From Ramazzottius varieornatus (taxonomy: Eukaryota; Tardigrada; Eutardigrada; Parachela; Ramazzottiidae), in NCBI GenBank assembly GCA_001949185.1, contig BDGG01000026.1, positions 1 to 64,000 on the forward strand: a stretch of DNA of 64,000 bases, read 5' to 3'. Within the stretch, counting starts at the first letter, position 1. The number at the start of each line of letters is the position of its first letter. Of this stretch, positions 11,834 through 22,388 are shown in pieces. The notes under the pieces were generated by a model. The model was not told the origin of the DNA and did not search any database. It saw only the letters and a list, made by a program, of their open reading frames with translations. The position numbers and the translations under genes were made by a program.

Positions 11834-12527
11834 ACCTATGCTCGAGTGCAAACCTGGGTGGACTGCCGGCAATCAAGCGAGTAAGGCTGCTGGCCATTCA
11901 ACTGACTGACCGATTTTGTCTTTGTAAACACTGTAAAGATGCAGTACCTCGCCGTTTGCAAATATCGGCGTGCCAAAATATGGTCTGACTCAGCAGTGCC
12001 ACAGATAACATACGATAAGTGGAGAACACCCATCAGCATTTACCCCGAAGGTCGGGGAATCAACTCATGAGCTCACTTCTTACGACCTATAAATTGCAGA
12101 AATACTCTGATCCGCATGGCGGAACTTAAGCAGTGTTATTCCGATACAATAGACTGCGTGCGCAAAATCAATCAATCGCTCACATTTGCCCTCTCACATT
12201 ACGACTCTCACATTTGGTCCGGACCGACTCCACCCCTTCGGTACTGGGCGAAGGCCAAATGTGAGCCGTCAGCCGTCATGTGAGCAGCTGATGGCTCACA
12301 AACTCGGCGATGAAATGTAAGAACGACGAACGGAAATTTCCACCCCGCACATCTTTTTGAGCTTCCGCTGACTCCGGTGGTTAGAACGGCAACATCGGGA
12401 ATTAGACGCAACGGAAGTACCCAAGTTGTGATATGTAGTTTGATTCAAATACCGGTATTACCATAGCAAGAAGAAGGCCGCCTTTTCAATCCTTGATCTT
12501 TCGGTGCTTCTATAGTGGAAAAATTTT

Positions 12528-13561
12528 GTGCTCGTGCGTTTTGGCCAGGAATGGCGCTCGATGGATGGAAGGGACACGATTTCCTGTGGGAAGCAGCGCT
12601 TTCCCGTGAGTGATGCAGACTTATCCGATCTCGTCAGCTCCGAAATTACCTCCAGCACTCCAGCAGTAACGCTGCTCTCTTCACCTGGACAATTATCTAT
12701 GACTCTCCCGGGCAATCAGTCAAAAGGAGCCGGCACTAGCAGTAGGCCGTCTGTAACGCACGGGCGTCCGGCGCAAGTTCATGACGCATTATCCGTTTCT
12801 CCCACATCAGCATCGTCTTCAGCTGCTCTAGTTTACAGGGAGAGATCAACAACAGGAAAAGATTACGCGGTTACAAACCATGAACTTCGGACGCAGGTCG
12901 ACAGCGACGTGAAAGAGATTCCGAAGCTGAAAAGACGGTCGGAGAAAGAAATGGACAGCGACACTACTGCGGCTCGTGCGAAGTTAACCCGCGAGGAGGG
13001 AGGTATGAGAGACTGCTGGCCGTGGATGATATCCACCCTTATCAGTATCCTCCCGGAAAAGGGTGTACTCTCGCGTGGAAGGTAGCTCTACGCGATTCCC
13101 TAAGGAACACTTATCAGCCTACAGAACCAGAACTCATGCCGGAAACGGAGAGACAAACCAAGGCACAGAAGAAGGACGCCGAAGCTTTGCATAGTTTCCG
13201 GGTTGTTGTTGAGCGAAAAGTGGAAGAATTCATGGAGAAGCATCCAAAGCGCCCACGAGAATCTGGCGATCTGAAGGATCCTGTCAATATAGTCGACCAA
13301 GGGATTCAGTCCCTTGCGGAGAAGGATAATCAGCCTTCGGCTGTACCTAAGACCGACCAAAGAAGCCCCGGCGCAGTAAACAGAGACGAAAGTCTGATTC
13401 GTGGGATGAGCACAGGCAACAAGGCTACAGCGCCACTGTGTTCTGTCGGCGACAGAGATACCTCGGATGGAGCCGAAGAACACGTTCGGGATGTCCGATC
13501 TAATTTGGGTAAGACTCTTTTACGACAAGTCAACAACCCTGCGACGTTCGTCCGCGCTTAA
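12528..13561 (+). pseudogene. Harbinger accessory protein-like frame, broken
   Basis: Two overlapping frames (12528-13085 and 13022-13561) share a serine/threonine- and lysine-rich composition and appear to be one protein split by a frameshift near 13,010. A possible further exon begins after the acceptor at about 13,580. By position it should be the second Harbinger gene, usually a Myb/SANT-type DNA-binding protein, but I see no clear Myb residues, so this is inference from location. Confidence 0.4.
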
Positions 13562-14201
13562 CCGTTCCTTCTCCTTTCAGTGGAAGATTTATCTCGGCCC
13601 GTCAGAGAAAAGGCCAAGTTCTTACCAGAAGCCACATGTACCCCTTTCCGAAAGTGAGATACAGGACATATCTGCAACGGATGAAACAGAGCTACGTCTG
13701 CTACAGATACCAGCAAAGCAGCTAAAAGAACTGCGACAGCCACAGCGTATCGGAAAGCTCTGGCAAAGATGGAACGGCATAAGAACAACAGCTTCCTAAA
13801 GGTCGACCAGCGAAATTCACTTTATAGAATACTTCGATGAAAACAGTTTTCATCTCAGCTAAGGGAAAATCTGTGTCTCTGAACGAATTCGAATTATTGC
13901 GATCCGTTCGAAACGATCGATCCGCGCAGAAACGTTCTCATGATACAGCAAGATCGAGACAAAACTTTCTAGTCCTTTTAAGCTTTTGTCTCAAGCGCAG
14001 ACTTCCGGCGCAGCCTTTAGTGTGCTGCTCTGTTCTCGGCAAGATGTTTATCAAAGTGAATGACGCTGATTCGTCAGCGTCACATACGTACAACACCGCT
14101 GCTAGCCAAATCGAGGCCATGCGTGACTTGGACAAAATCGAAAGACAGATCGATATGGAAAAGCGCATGAAGGAACGAGAAGTTCGCGAAAGAACAGGAG
14201 C

Positions 14202-15248
14202 TCAAAGAAAAACAGCTGGAAATCGAGAACTTTTTCCGGACAAGAGAAATGTTATACAGTTAGTCAGAACGGCAGTCACTAAATATGTTTTAGCCACCTG
14301 CTGCCAGTATATTTTCTGATTTTTTTCATAATTTGCGAATGCATAATCACGTGCTATCGCCATGAAACCGTACTCTACAGTCACTCTAATCTGCGACATT
14401 GTGTTGTTAAAAACTGTCTGTTCTTCTGTCAGGTGGCTGCCTTTGTGGGGATCTTCACTGAGAGAGTATCCCTTGTCGCCGAAGAGACACATTTCCCTTC
14501 CCCACTTTTCGCTGAGGTGGCGCAGTCGCTCGCGCAACCATGAAACCATCATGATGGCGACCTGTACAGGGACCATACATATTCGCGATTATACCATCTG
14601 GAGTGCATATACTTTGAAACTTCATGACGTAGTTCCGTGAGTGTCCGCTGTATTGCTCCCTCTGATGTCTTTTGAGACGACAAATCGCTGGGGCAGTTCC
14701 GTCGATGAAGCCCCAACAGTTATCTGTAACAAACAAATTCTCTCGACTTCCGAATTTTTCCTGGTATGAACAGATTGCCAAGGACTCACCTTAATACCCA
14801 CAAGCCCGATGCATGGCATTAGCATGGAGATCTACGCGTTCCTCGTCAGCCATGGTTGGTCCATGTTTTCTAACAGGTGACTGTGCTTCCTGTATATAGC
14901 AGAAACTGTGGTGTTGAAGATGCGCGACAGATGGGTTCTTTCTTGATCTAGAATATCCATGCAGTCGACCCATCTATTTGGGGAGGCCAGCCGCTTTAGT
15001 AGCACAGCTAAAGCGAGACTTCTAGGGACGACGACTCGGTTTTCGCCGATGACGACTTCCGGTAATTGTAAGGCATCGCGTAGTCTGCAGAAATCCTGAT
15101 GATTCTCCATCCGAAAGTCGCATCGCACCTCTTCATTCGGCATATTCACTAAAGCGATCTCATGTCTCACGTAGTACCGTTCGTATTCGAGAGCAGCATG
15201 ACAATACAGCAACATGTCCGAACCCGGAGCGCTTGGACTTCCGCGCAC
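14202..15248 (-). pseudogene. Harbinger-type DDE nuclease, frameshifted
   Basis: Three frames form one DDE_Tnp_4-like nuclease. The amino-terminal part (14832-15248) has the helical region around WVDCMDIL. The middle part (14455-14781) has the first acidic motif in GFIDGTAPAICR plus the family signature KFQSICTPDG and HHDGF. The end (14202-14576) has the second Asp in LFGDKGYS and the Glu in TVEYGF. The frames do not join without at least one shift (near 14,545) and another near 14,790, so this copy is very likely inactive, although all three catalytic residues survive. Confidence 0.8.
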
Positions 15249-17508
15249 ATGTTATTCAAATCGATGAAAAAGCTAGGTGGACGTGGTTGCTGGACAGGAC
15301 ATATAACCGCTTTCGGCGGAAGGCACCACAAGCTACCTGTGGAAACTGAAGAACTCAGTAAAGGGCAGAAGTAGAACGATATTGATTGGTTGAAACAACG
15401 GCAACCGGAAGTCGGAGAAAAGACGCCGTGCTGTGAGGGGCTCATGCTGGTTTTTCCTATTCCAAGGATTCTATTCTGCACTAGAGCTATGAAGGTTCGA
15501 AGCATATAAGTTCAATCGAATCCACCAACGGAATGATTTCAGCTGATTGCTAGAAAGAACAGAGTGCGGTCTTCTGCGAGCTCGAAAGATGAAGTTTCAG
15601 CAAAGGGAGTTAGAGGTAGCTTTGACAGGAGACCGTTCAGCGACAACTGCAGTCACTTCAAAGACGCCGTATTGAAGTCGAGCGAAAAGAGACGAGATAT
15701 GGTTAACTGATGAGATTACAGCGTGAGAACATCGAAAACTGACAGGAAACCAAAAAAAAGAGTAAACGACGCTCTTTGTACTATTCGACGAAGGCACAAC
15801 CCCGCTTGTCCAAATGTACCTGTGAAAAACCATAAAAGAGGCTTGACATCACGAAGACTGTAACGTCAAGTAGAGCTATCAGGATGAGTGCCCTCACCAT
15901 CTTAACGACGATAGAGTCGTTGCTGGAAGTCTCGGCGATACAGCGACTTCTCAGCTCGGTCACTGGCCGCAACTTGCCGAACGCGGTCTTCGTTGAGGCG
16001 TCGAGCTGCCATGGCTTCGTCCTCTGTCCTTTGACCGTTCATCACCCGAGCTTCCCAAGAGCGCGGTCTTCCGCGCGTCGCTGGTTTTCTTCCTGGCGCT
16101 CTGCACGCACGCCTGCATCTCTAACTTCTTTGTCGGCTAAGAAAGCCAGAAAACCGTAGCGTCGCGCAGCGTCTCGCATAGGTGGACGGCGAGCTCGGAG
16201 TGGCTCAACACACATGCTCTGATGATGGACCCACTTCAAACAGTTGAAGCAAAACGCGTTTATACGGTACAGGTCATTCTGTGTGAGTACTAAAAACACA
16301 GACTGTTTAGAATTCTGTTCACGGTCGAGCCCGCAGAGCGAACGCTTACTTTGATTAGCATTCTGAGCAGGAGCGCGGTATCCCGGCGCAGAGGTGAATG
16401 GGCTTTTGCCTTCGATATGCTCTGTAATCAAGCAAATATACAGGCTGGACCTCTCATCATGATACTGCTAACAGATGCTGACGATATCTTGGTTATCCAA
16501 GTTTCCAGCGTGGACTTCCGGCGCTTTCTGTTCTCCGTTTAACGTATGTTTCACATCTATTTCAACAAATGTTCGTGTCAGCTGAGTTGACAACCGATGA
16601 CCTATCGTCCCATTCTTCTGCCGCCGTCTTTCCGGTAACCATGTTGGTAGCGGTCGGGGTGAGTCCGCTTGCTTTCGTGGATGGAAGTTCTGCAGAGTCT
16701 GGATGTTGAAGGGTGGCAAAGGCTAGCAGAAGATCAGTTTACTAATCAGAAAACGGAAACTCCGAACTGTGAGATGACGAAATGTGACGGATGATCGTAG
16801 TTGCGCACGTGAAAAGCAAGACGCTCCCGTTTCCGTCACCAAAACCACAACAAAGGTCGATTTAGGGCGGAGTTGATTCGGTCAAATGTGAGAGATTATG
16901 TGAGAGTTCGAAATGTGATCGGTTGATTGATTTTGCGCACAGTCCCTAATGTATTTTAATGCATAATGCAGAATTCAATTCCGATATGGCCCGCTGTAGC
17001 CATAGACCTAACATGGGCGACCGGATTCAAATTAGTTCCGCTGTCGTATCGGAACAACACTAGGCGGAAGGCTTTACTCTCCGATTTCGGAGCTGTAAAA
17101 CATTTGAAAAATGCTTCCGGTGTAATGGCTTGCTTGTGAGAGCCCGACGGAAAGGTTTGTTCAATTGATTTTATTCATTTATTCATTTGGTTGCATAGTC
17201 GGTGACGTAACGAATATTCGCTCCGCCTCGATATTCGGACAACACAATCAATCAACCGTTTGAGCCTGTGTCCCACTCTCCGGCAAGGCGAGGTACAGCA
17301 GCTCATCAATGTTCGTAAATGTCAGTTTTTGTTTCTACTTTGTATTCGTTCTTTTTGGCGATATCTTCTTGGCTGCGGGTTGTATTTTTCAGAGCTATAT
17401 CGGGATAGGAACGAGTGAATCCAGGTAATGTAATTACGCCCAAGATTCTATAAGGAAAGACAGATACAACGTTATCACTTGTTGTTGCAGGATTGCAGCT
17501 GAAGCGTG

Positions 17509-18644
17509 ATGGCAGGGAAGCCACGGGATCGTCGGTCCAGCGAGAGTTCTGCTTCCGAGGCAGAAACCAAGCGTAAGAAGGCCCGCACAGGCTCAGCTAC
17601 CAAGGAGAAAGACGTAAAAGGTGCTGCTAAACGTAGTCGGTCGTCATCGCGGTCAGGCTCATCGTCGCGGGATAGTTCCAGCGACTCCTCGTCAGGTTCG
17701 AGCAGCAGTGGTAGCGAAAGCGGGTCTAGTTCCAGCAGCTCTGGATCCGGCACTGCCTCCCCGTCACCTTCTCCTAAGACGAGGAAGCAGTCACCGTCAG
17801 CACGCACCAAAGATTCAAAGAAGAGTCGACGATCGGAGAGCCGTGAACGTAATCTCAAGGCTGCTTCGCCTGATCGCGCACGTGGACGCCAGCGCTCACC
17901 TTCTCCACGACGTCCAGCGGTGGAACCACCCAAGGAACGTCCGGTTAGTTTCTACCCGTCCATCTTGCTTGTTTGTATGGTAGGCGGTGAAGAAGGCTGC
18001 CAGAAATGCTGGAGAATTCCTGAATGAAAGATTCAGTCAATCAACGAAATACTCTGAGCTCAATCAATCGTAACATTGTGATTTAGTGACGTCATTTTGA
18101 CGGCTTGCTGTAGGGATGTTGAGCACAGTGCTGCATGGACTGTTTGCGGTCTGCATGGGTGTGTCGGCACGGCCTTGTCTGCCAACGGGCCTTTTGTGGG
18201 GTTCTTCGCTCCTTACCGTTTCTCTGACTTTCTTTTCAGGCTGAACCTGAGCCAGTGGCCATTCCCAAGATCCACGTCACGCACCTGACGCATAACGTAA
18301 CACGGGATCATCTGACGGAGATCTTTTCCAAGTACGGCAAGCTGCGGGACGTGATCATGCCCATGGATCGCGAGCACCCGACCATCAACCGCTGCTTCGG
18401 CTACATCGAGTTCGAGACGACGGAAGAAGCCCAGAAGGCCATCAGGTACATGAATGGCGGGCAGATTGACGGACAAGTTGTCAACCTGTCGCTGTTCGAC
18501 GCCAACGGTGGACGAAGAGCCTATGGAGGGCCGCCACGCTTCCGTGGGGGACGCGGTGGCTACGGTCGTGGTGGCAGACGCTCGCGCAGTCCGCAGCGCG
18601 GCAACAACCGAAGAAGCATCTCACCTCGCAATCGTCGTTTCTGA
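17509..18644 (+). CDS. RNPS1: RNA-binding protein with serine-rich domain (RNPS1)
   Basis: RNPS1 is a nuclear splicing activator of the ASAP/PSAP complexes that joins the exon-junction complex. Exons are 17509-17943 and 18240-18644, joined in phase 0, giving 279 residues. Residues 1-145 are a low-complexity RS/S-rich domain. They are followed by one RRM (from IPKIHVTHL to NLSLFDA) with RNP2-like IHVTHL and RNP1-like CFGYIEF, then an RGG/RS tail ending in SPRNRRF. The order S-domain, RRM, RS/P-tail is that of RNPS1. The donor is GTTAG, not GTAAG. An acceptor at about 17490 just before the start suggests a non-coding first exon. The gene is convergent with RAMAC. Confidence 0.92.
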
Positions 18645-18674
18645 ACGTTCCAAGGCTAAGCTAGAATCCTTTCT

Positions 18675-18722
18675 GAACCCATTCTAGAACCCATTCTAGA
18701 ACCCATTCTAGAACCCATTCTG
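18675..18722. repeat. 12-bp tandem repeat, four copies
   Basis: The unit GAACCCATTCTA is repeated four times just after the RNPS1 stop codon, probably inside its 3' UTR. The first and last copies have one or two changes. Confidence 0.85.
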
Positions 18723-18885
18723 AAGTTGCGTCGTCTTTAGCTTTGTTCGGTCTGTTGCGCGGTCCAACGTTTAATAGTGCGTTGATATGGCCCAAAAGTG
18801 GGTGATTCGTGCGTTTGTGTATTCACGTTCTCACTGTTGCTAGCTGAGGACGTACGTTCCTTGGAAACTCGCAAACAACTTTTTC

Positions 18886-18934
18886 CCAAGTGGTGCGTGC
18901 TTCCAGCAACACACGGGAAGCTTGCGCCACTTGT
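18886..18934. repeat. Dispersed hairpin, single copy
   Basis: CCCAAGTGGTGCGTGCTTCC pairs with GGAAGCTTGCGCCACTTG. It is a lone copy between the convergent RNPS1 and RAMAC genes, without the usual partner hairpin. Confidence 0.72.
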
Positions 18935-19147
18935 GGAATCAATATTGCCGAATTCCTTTACCGAACTTTCATTTTTGGTTTGACGAGCAACGATGAAAAC
19001 CTCAGCACTGATACACTACGTGAAACTCTACTTCACAGAAAAAAACATTCATAGAATGATCAAATTCCGGATGGAAAATAATCCGGGCCAGACACAACGT
19101 CAACAGTTCTCGGAATAAGCAGCGAAAAAAATGTCAAGCCGTTTCCT

Positions 19148-19453
19148 TCAACGAGCGTCTCCTCGTTCTTGAGGTTGGTCCGAGTCGGACGGCGAATGTT
19201 GGCGTTTCCTCCCCCTGTCTCCGTCCCGTCTGTCAGGCCGCTCCCGAGCGTCTTCCCATGGATAGACAACCGGCGGCTTGGTCTGGCCTTGCTCCATGTA
19301 CATCTGGAAGAGGGCATCGTCATCGGTGTAGCGATCCTTAAACTTTTCCTCGAACTCCGCAATCGTCTTTCTGGTCTCGGCGTTGCTTGGATCCACCGCC
19401 TCCACTTTCTCGCTTCCTTCGGACTCCAGTTCCGAACTCATTTCCGCCTTCAT
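19148..19453 (-). CDS. RAMAC: RNA guanine-7 methyltransferase activating subunit (RAMAC)
   Basis: RAMAC (FAM103A1) is a small nuclear protein that activates RNMT for mRNA cap methylation. This single-exon gene encodes 101 residues. After an acidic leader, the conserved core appears as FEEKFKDRYTDDDALFQMYM followed by PPVVYPW, matching the RNMT-activating FEE..F..R(F/Y)T..D domain. A basic tail of Arg, Asp and Gln follows, as in the RNA-binding region of the family, but it is shorter than the vertebrate version. A second Met five codons in could also start translation. A 312-bp palindrome starts only 15 bp upstream of the start codon. Confidence 0.85.
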   Translation of the reverse strand: MKAEMSSELESEGSEKVEAVDPSNAETRKTIAEFEEKFKDRYTDDDALFQMYMEQGQTKPPVVYPWEDARERPDRRDGDRGRKRQHSPSDSDQPQERGDAR

Positions 19454-19468
19454 TCAGGCACAACTATG

Positions 19469-19780
19469 GTGAGCCGGGCGATTCAAAAGTCCACAGTACT
19501 TTCTCCGCGGGTGCATGCGCGGTGAAATACTTTTTCCGCGCATCCACCCGCGAACTATGACGAGAGTTTCACCGTGGGTGTACGTGCGGATAAAGTCAGT
19601 TCATCCGCGCATCCAGAAACAGTTAAACCGCGCATGGATGCGCGGATGAACTGACTTTATCCGCACGTACACCCACGGTGAAACTCTCGTCATAGTTCGC
19701 GGGTGGATGCGCGGAAAAAGTATTTCACCGCGCATGCACCCGCGGAGAAAGTACTGTGGACTTTTGATCGCCCGGCTCAC
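19469..19780. mobile_element. 312-bp near-perfect palindromic foldback element
   Basis: Arms of about 145 bp are almost identical after reversal, beginning GTGAGCCGGGCGAT and ending ATCGCCCGGCTCAC, around a short centre near 19,615-19,635. The arms contain internal repeats of CCGCGCATCC and CGCGGGTG. No reading frame is evident. Such low divergence between arms implies recent insertion or gene conversion. Confidence 0.85.
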
Positions 19781-20003
19781 TATACACAACCTACAACGAG
19801 GAAGTGGTGTCATGGCCGCACACGGTAAACCCAAGAACCGACCGTACGGCGTGTCAAAAAAGCGAGTTTACGGCGGGCCGCACTGGTCTACTGTAGAACC
19901 CATACGGCATGCCAAATTCCAAATCAAGAAAAAAACTAACTCAAAAAACCCCCAAAAATTCAGAAGAAAACTCAGACTGAAGTAGCCGAACTAATTTCAG
20001 CAC

Positions 20004-20479
20004 CTAGTGCTCTCTATTTATTTTCAAAGAAGGTCTACATACTTCCACCAGTCGAAGGCAGGACGGAACAGCCTCGATTTCCGTCAAGAGCGCCGCACAA
20101 GCCAGGACTTTCCGGTGACTTTCAGCGTTGGTTAAAATAATGCCTTGCGACGTGTCAGCTGAGTAATCCGTCACGTCGAACAGCAGTCCTACTCCAGACT
20201 ACGACAGACGCCACTGTCAACGGCTCACCAAAGAGGACTACGAATCAAGCGAGTCGAAGCACGGAGAAGTTTGAATGAAACCAACCTTGCCAAATTGCTC
20301 GGTTATGCAGTGCTGCAAAGCCTCTTTGATCCGTAAATTATCCAAGCCCGTGTGATTCTCTTCCTGCTCCTTGAACCTACTACAGTGTCAGACAATTCTG
20401 TACACTTTATTATGGTTGGACATCGATGTAAAGATGCTTACATGATGAATTTGACGGAGATGCGCGATGACGACTTCAT
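20004..20479 (-). CDS. RPP14: RNase P/MRP protein subunit, Rpp14-like
   Basis: Three short exons (20442-20479, 20286-20376, 20004-20198) join in consistent phases to give 107 residues. It starts MKSSSRISVKFIMF, followed by a helix (GLDNLRIKEALQHCITEQFG), then LLFDVTDYSADTSQGIILT and a region centred on VLACAALLTEI. That succession of strand, amphipathic helix, LDV..Y....G..L and a hydrophobic helix is the Rpp14/Pop5 fold; the order and length match Rpp14 (about 120 residues). The product would act in nuclear pre-tRNA 5' processing. One donor is GTTGGT. No exon is long enough to show as a good open frame. It lies head to head with DR1. Confidence 0.72.
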
Positions 20480-20719
20480 TCATGCCACTCTCCCGCGCTT
20501 TGTAGCATACTCCCGAATGTCGCGTCCACTGTTCGTCCGCGGATGGATCCTGAGCGCAGCGGAATTGATCGCGATGTGGGGGTATCGTCGAGCTCACCTA
20601 AAATCAGAGCAGTCTCGCGGTGAAGAACGGGAAGAAATTTTGCATCCCAGAAAACTTTGACAACTTCGAAATTTCGAACGTAATGTACGTAAACAAATCA
20701 AACCATCCGTCAATCAGTC

Positions 20720-20780
20720 GTTCACTGTATGACATGACATAGATATGTCATACATGTCATGTAAGGACATGACCACTCTG
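20720..20780. repeat. Short ATGACAT-rich palindromic cluster
   Basis: Repeated TATGACATGACAT and its reverse complement ATGTCATACATGTCATG lie within about 50 bp, between the divergent RPP14-like and DR1 genes. It may be a regulatory palindrome or a small repeat remnant. Confidence 0.35.
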
Positions 20781-21084
20781 ACATGACAAATGCGTCCCTC
20801 GGATTCTCGTTTCTATTTGTTTTCACCCGTTCCCGTTGACTCCTTTTTCTTCCGTCTTCGGAAAGTCTCCCATGCTTATCCCCGAACCTGGACGACGGTA
20901 GCTTAACTGTGCTCTTCCCCACGTTTCTGTATACACTGGTAAGCAAGCCTTCGCGGCGTGGGCTAGCCGTTTGCTCAGGAAGACGGGCTCGGTTATCACC
21001 TGCTGGATTTATGAAAACAAGAATTCGTATTTCAAAACTTGTTATTTTTTGGGTTTCTTTTCAGGTTCTTTGGACGTTTGGAGC

Positions 21085-21579
21085 ATGTCGGAAACGGATG
21101 ACGAGCCCGCCATCCCTCGTGCAGCGTTGAACAAGCTGATCAAGGACATTCTGCCCAACCTGCGGGTGTCCATCGAGACACGCGACTTACTGTCCGCCTG
21201 CTGTACCGAATTCATCCACCTGATCGCCTCGGAAGCCAACGATGTCTGTGAGAAGCAGCAGCGCAAGACCATCACACCCGAGCACGTGTTAGATGGGTTG
21301 GAGGCCCTGGGGTTCGGTGAGTACCGACAGGAAGTGGAGGCCGTCGTGGCTGACTGTCGGGAAGTCCAGGCCAAACGAAGGAAGTGTTCGACCAAGCTGG
21401 ATAAGCTGGGCATTCCTGAAGACGAACTGCTGAGAATGCAGCAGGAACTCTTCGCCAAGGCGCGCCAGGAGCAACAGGAAGCTGATCAGCAGCAATGGCA
21501 GAGAATCCAGGAAGAGATGGCTGGAGCAGGGACGGCCAACGACGAGGCTGCAAATCACGACAGCGATAGCGACTATTAA
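21085..21579 (+). CDS. DR1: Negative cofactor 2 beta (DR1)
   Basis: DR1/NC2beta pairs with DRAP1 as a histone-fold heterodimer that binds TBP on promoters and blocks TFIIA/TFIIB entry. The single coding exon gives 164 residues. The histone fold spans about residues 10-95, with IPRAALNKLIKDILPNLRVS, the CCTEFIHLIASEAN helix and KTITPEHVLDGLEALGFG. The basic segment AKRRK and the conserved LGIPEDELLRMQQELFAKAR follow, then a glutamine-rich region and an acidic tail (DSDSDY). A 5' UTR intron is likely (donor at 20939, acceptor ending 21064), putting the transcription start near 20.9 kb, close to the divergent RPP14-like gene. Confidence 0.95.
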   Translation: MSETDDEPAIPRAALNKLIKDILPNLRVSIETRDLLSACCTEFIHLIASEANDVCEKQQRKTITPEHVLDGLEALGFGEYRQEVEAVVADCREVQAKRRKCSTKLDKLGIPEDELLRMQQELFAKARQEQQEADQQQWQRIQEEMAGAGTANDEAANHDSDSDY

Positions 21580-21958
21580 AAGAATGAAATTATGTTTTCC
21601 GTCTGATTCATTTCTGGCCTTTTGTTCCATGCCCAACCATCTTTCATCTTTACGTTAGCCCATAACTTTTTCCCTCCAGTTTCTTAACTTTATACTTCCA
21701 AGGAGGGTAGGCTTTGTGTCGCTGGAGAAATTTTCACCGAAAGATGATTTATTTTTTCGGATTAATTTTGACCATCCAAGCAATGTCTTCGGAATCAACC
21801 GTTCACCCGACGAATGTAACGTCATAGAACCTCACATGCATGCATGTCATGTAGAACATGCTAACATAACAGAATATCACAACAAATCCACATGAAGTCG
21901 GGAATTGAAAGAGTCCTGAAAGACGCCACCGAAAAAGTGTCTTTCTTCCAGGAAAGCA

Positions 21959-22363
21959 TCAGACGTTGAAGCTTTCACCACACCCACAGGTTCCTTTGAT
22001 ATTTGGGTTATTGAAGACAAACTGCGAGCTGAGTTTGGTCTCTTGGTAGTCCATCTCGGTTCCAAGAAGCGTCAGCTGGGCTTTCTTATCGATCAACACC
22101 TTCACATCATCCTGTACGACTTCTTCGTCCATCTGCTCTTTCTCTTGCGCGTAGTCCAGGTAGTAGGCTAGCCCGTTACAGCCTCGCTGCTTGACCGTGA
22201 TCTTGAGGGCGATGGCTTCGGGCTTGGCAGCCAGCAGTTCGCGGACTCGCTGGACGGCGGCGGGCGTGATGGTCATGGCTGCCCGCGTGGGCAAGTCTTT
22301 CTTCCGCTTGACGGCACGCACGGAAGCGGACATGGCTGCTACGAGCTGCGTCACTCGGGTCAT
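21959..22363 (-). CDS. ISCA1: Iron-sulfur cluster assembly 1 (ISCA1)
   Basis: ISCA1 is an A-type mitochondrial scaffold needed for 4Fe-4S cluster formation. A single exon encodes 134 residues, or 124 if translation starts at the MSAS methionine (22333), which better matches the family start. The HesB/IscA domain is complete, with the first ligand Cys in RGCNGLAY, the AQLTLLGTEMDY strand region, and the C-terminal pair in GTCGCGESFNV. The amino end is basic, as expected for mitochondrial import. The stop codon of the upstream small gene is only 25 nt before the first ATG, on the same strand. Confidence 0.95.
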   Translation of the reverse strand: MTRVTQLVAAMSASVRAVKRKKDLPTRAAMTITPAAVQRVRELLAAKPEAIALKITVKQRGCNGLAYYLDYAQEKEQMDEEVVQDDVKVLIDKKAQLTLLGTEMDYQETKLSSQFVFNNPNIKGTCGCGESFNV

Positions 22364-22388
22364 CCTTCAGAGAGCTTGGGGCAGTAGA

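Larger units (their letters stand above)
12152..16944. mobile_element. PIF/Harbinger-like DNA transposon, decayed
   Basis: Terminal inverted repeats of about 85 bp share GTGCGCAAAATCAATCAA and a repeated CTCACATTT motif (left 12152-12237, right 16862-16944). Inside are a broken DDE nuclease on the minus strand and a serine-rich reading frame on the plus strand, the two-gene layout of Harbinger elements. I could not define a clean 3-bp target duplication; related sequence (TTCCGATAC) just outside both ends hints that the true termini may lie slightly further out. Confidence 0.75.

Noticed and set aside
14516-14545. GAGGTGGCGCAGTCGCTCGCGC as a hairpin-family copy
   Set aside because: It lies within the Harbinger nuclease frame and lacks the family loop and right arm.
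21085-22363. Horizontal transfer for the single-exon genes DR1, ISCA1 and RAMAC
   Set aside because: Their proteins resemble animal orthologues, and base composition is like that of neighbours; small intronless coding regions are common.
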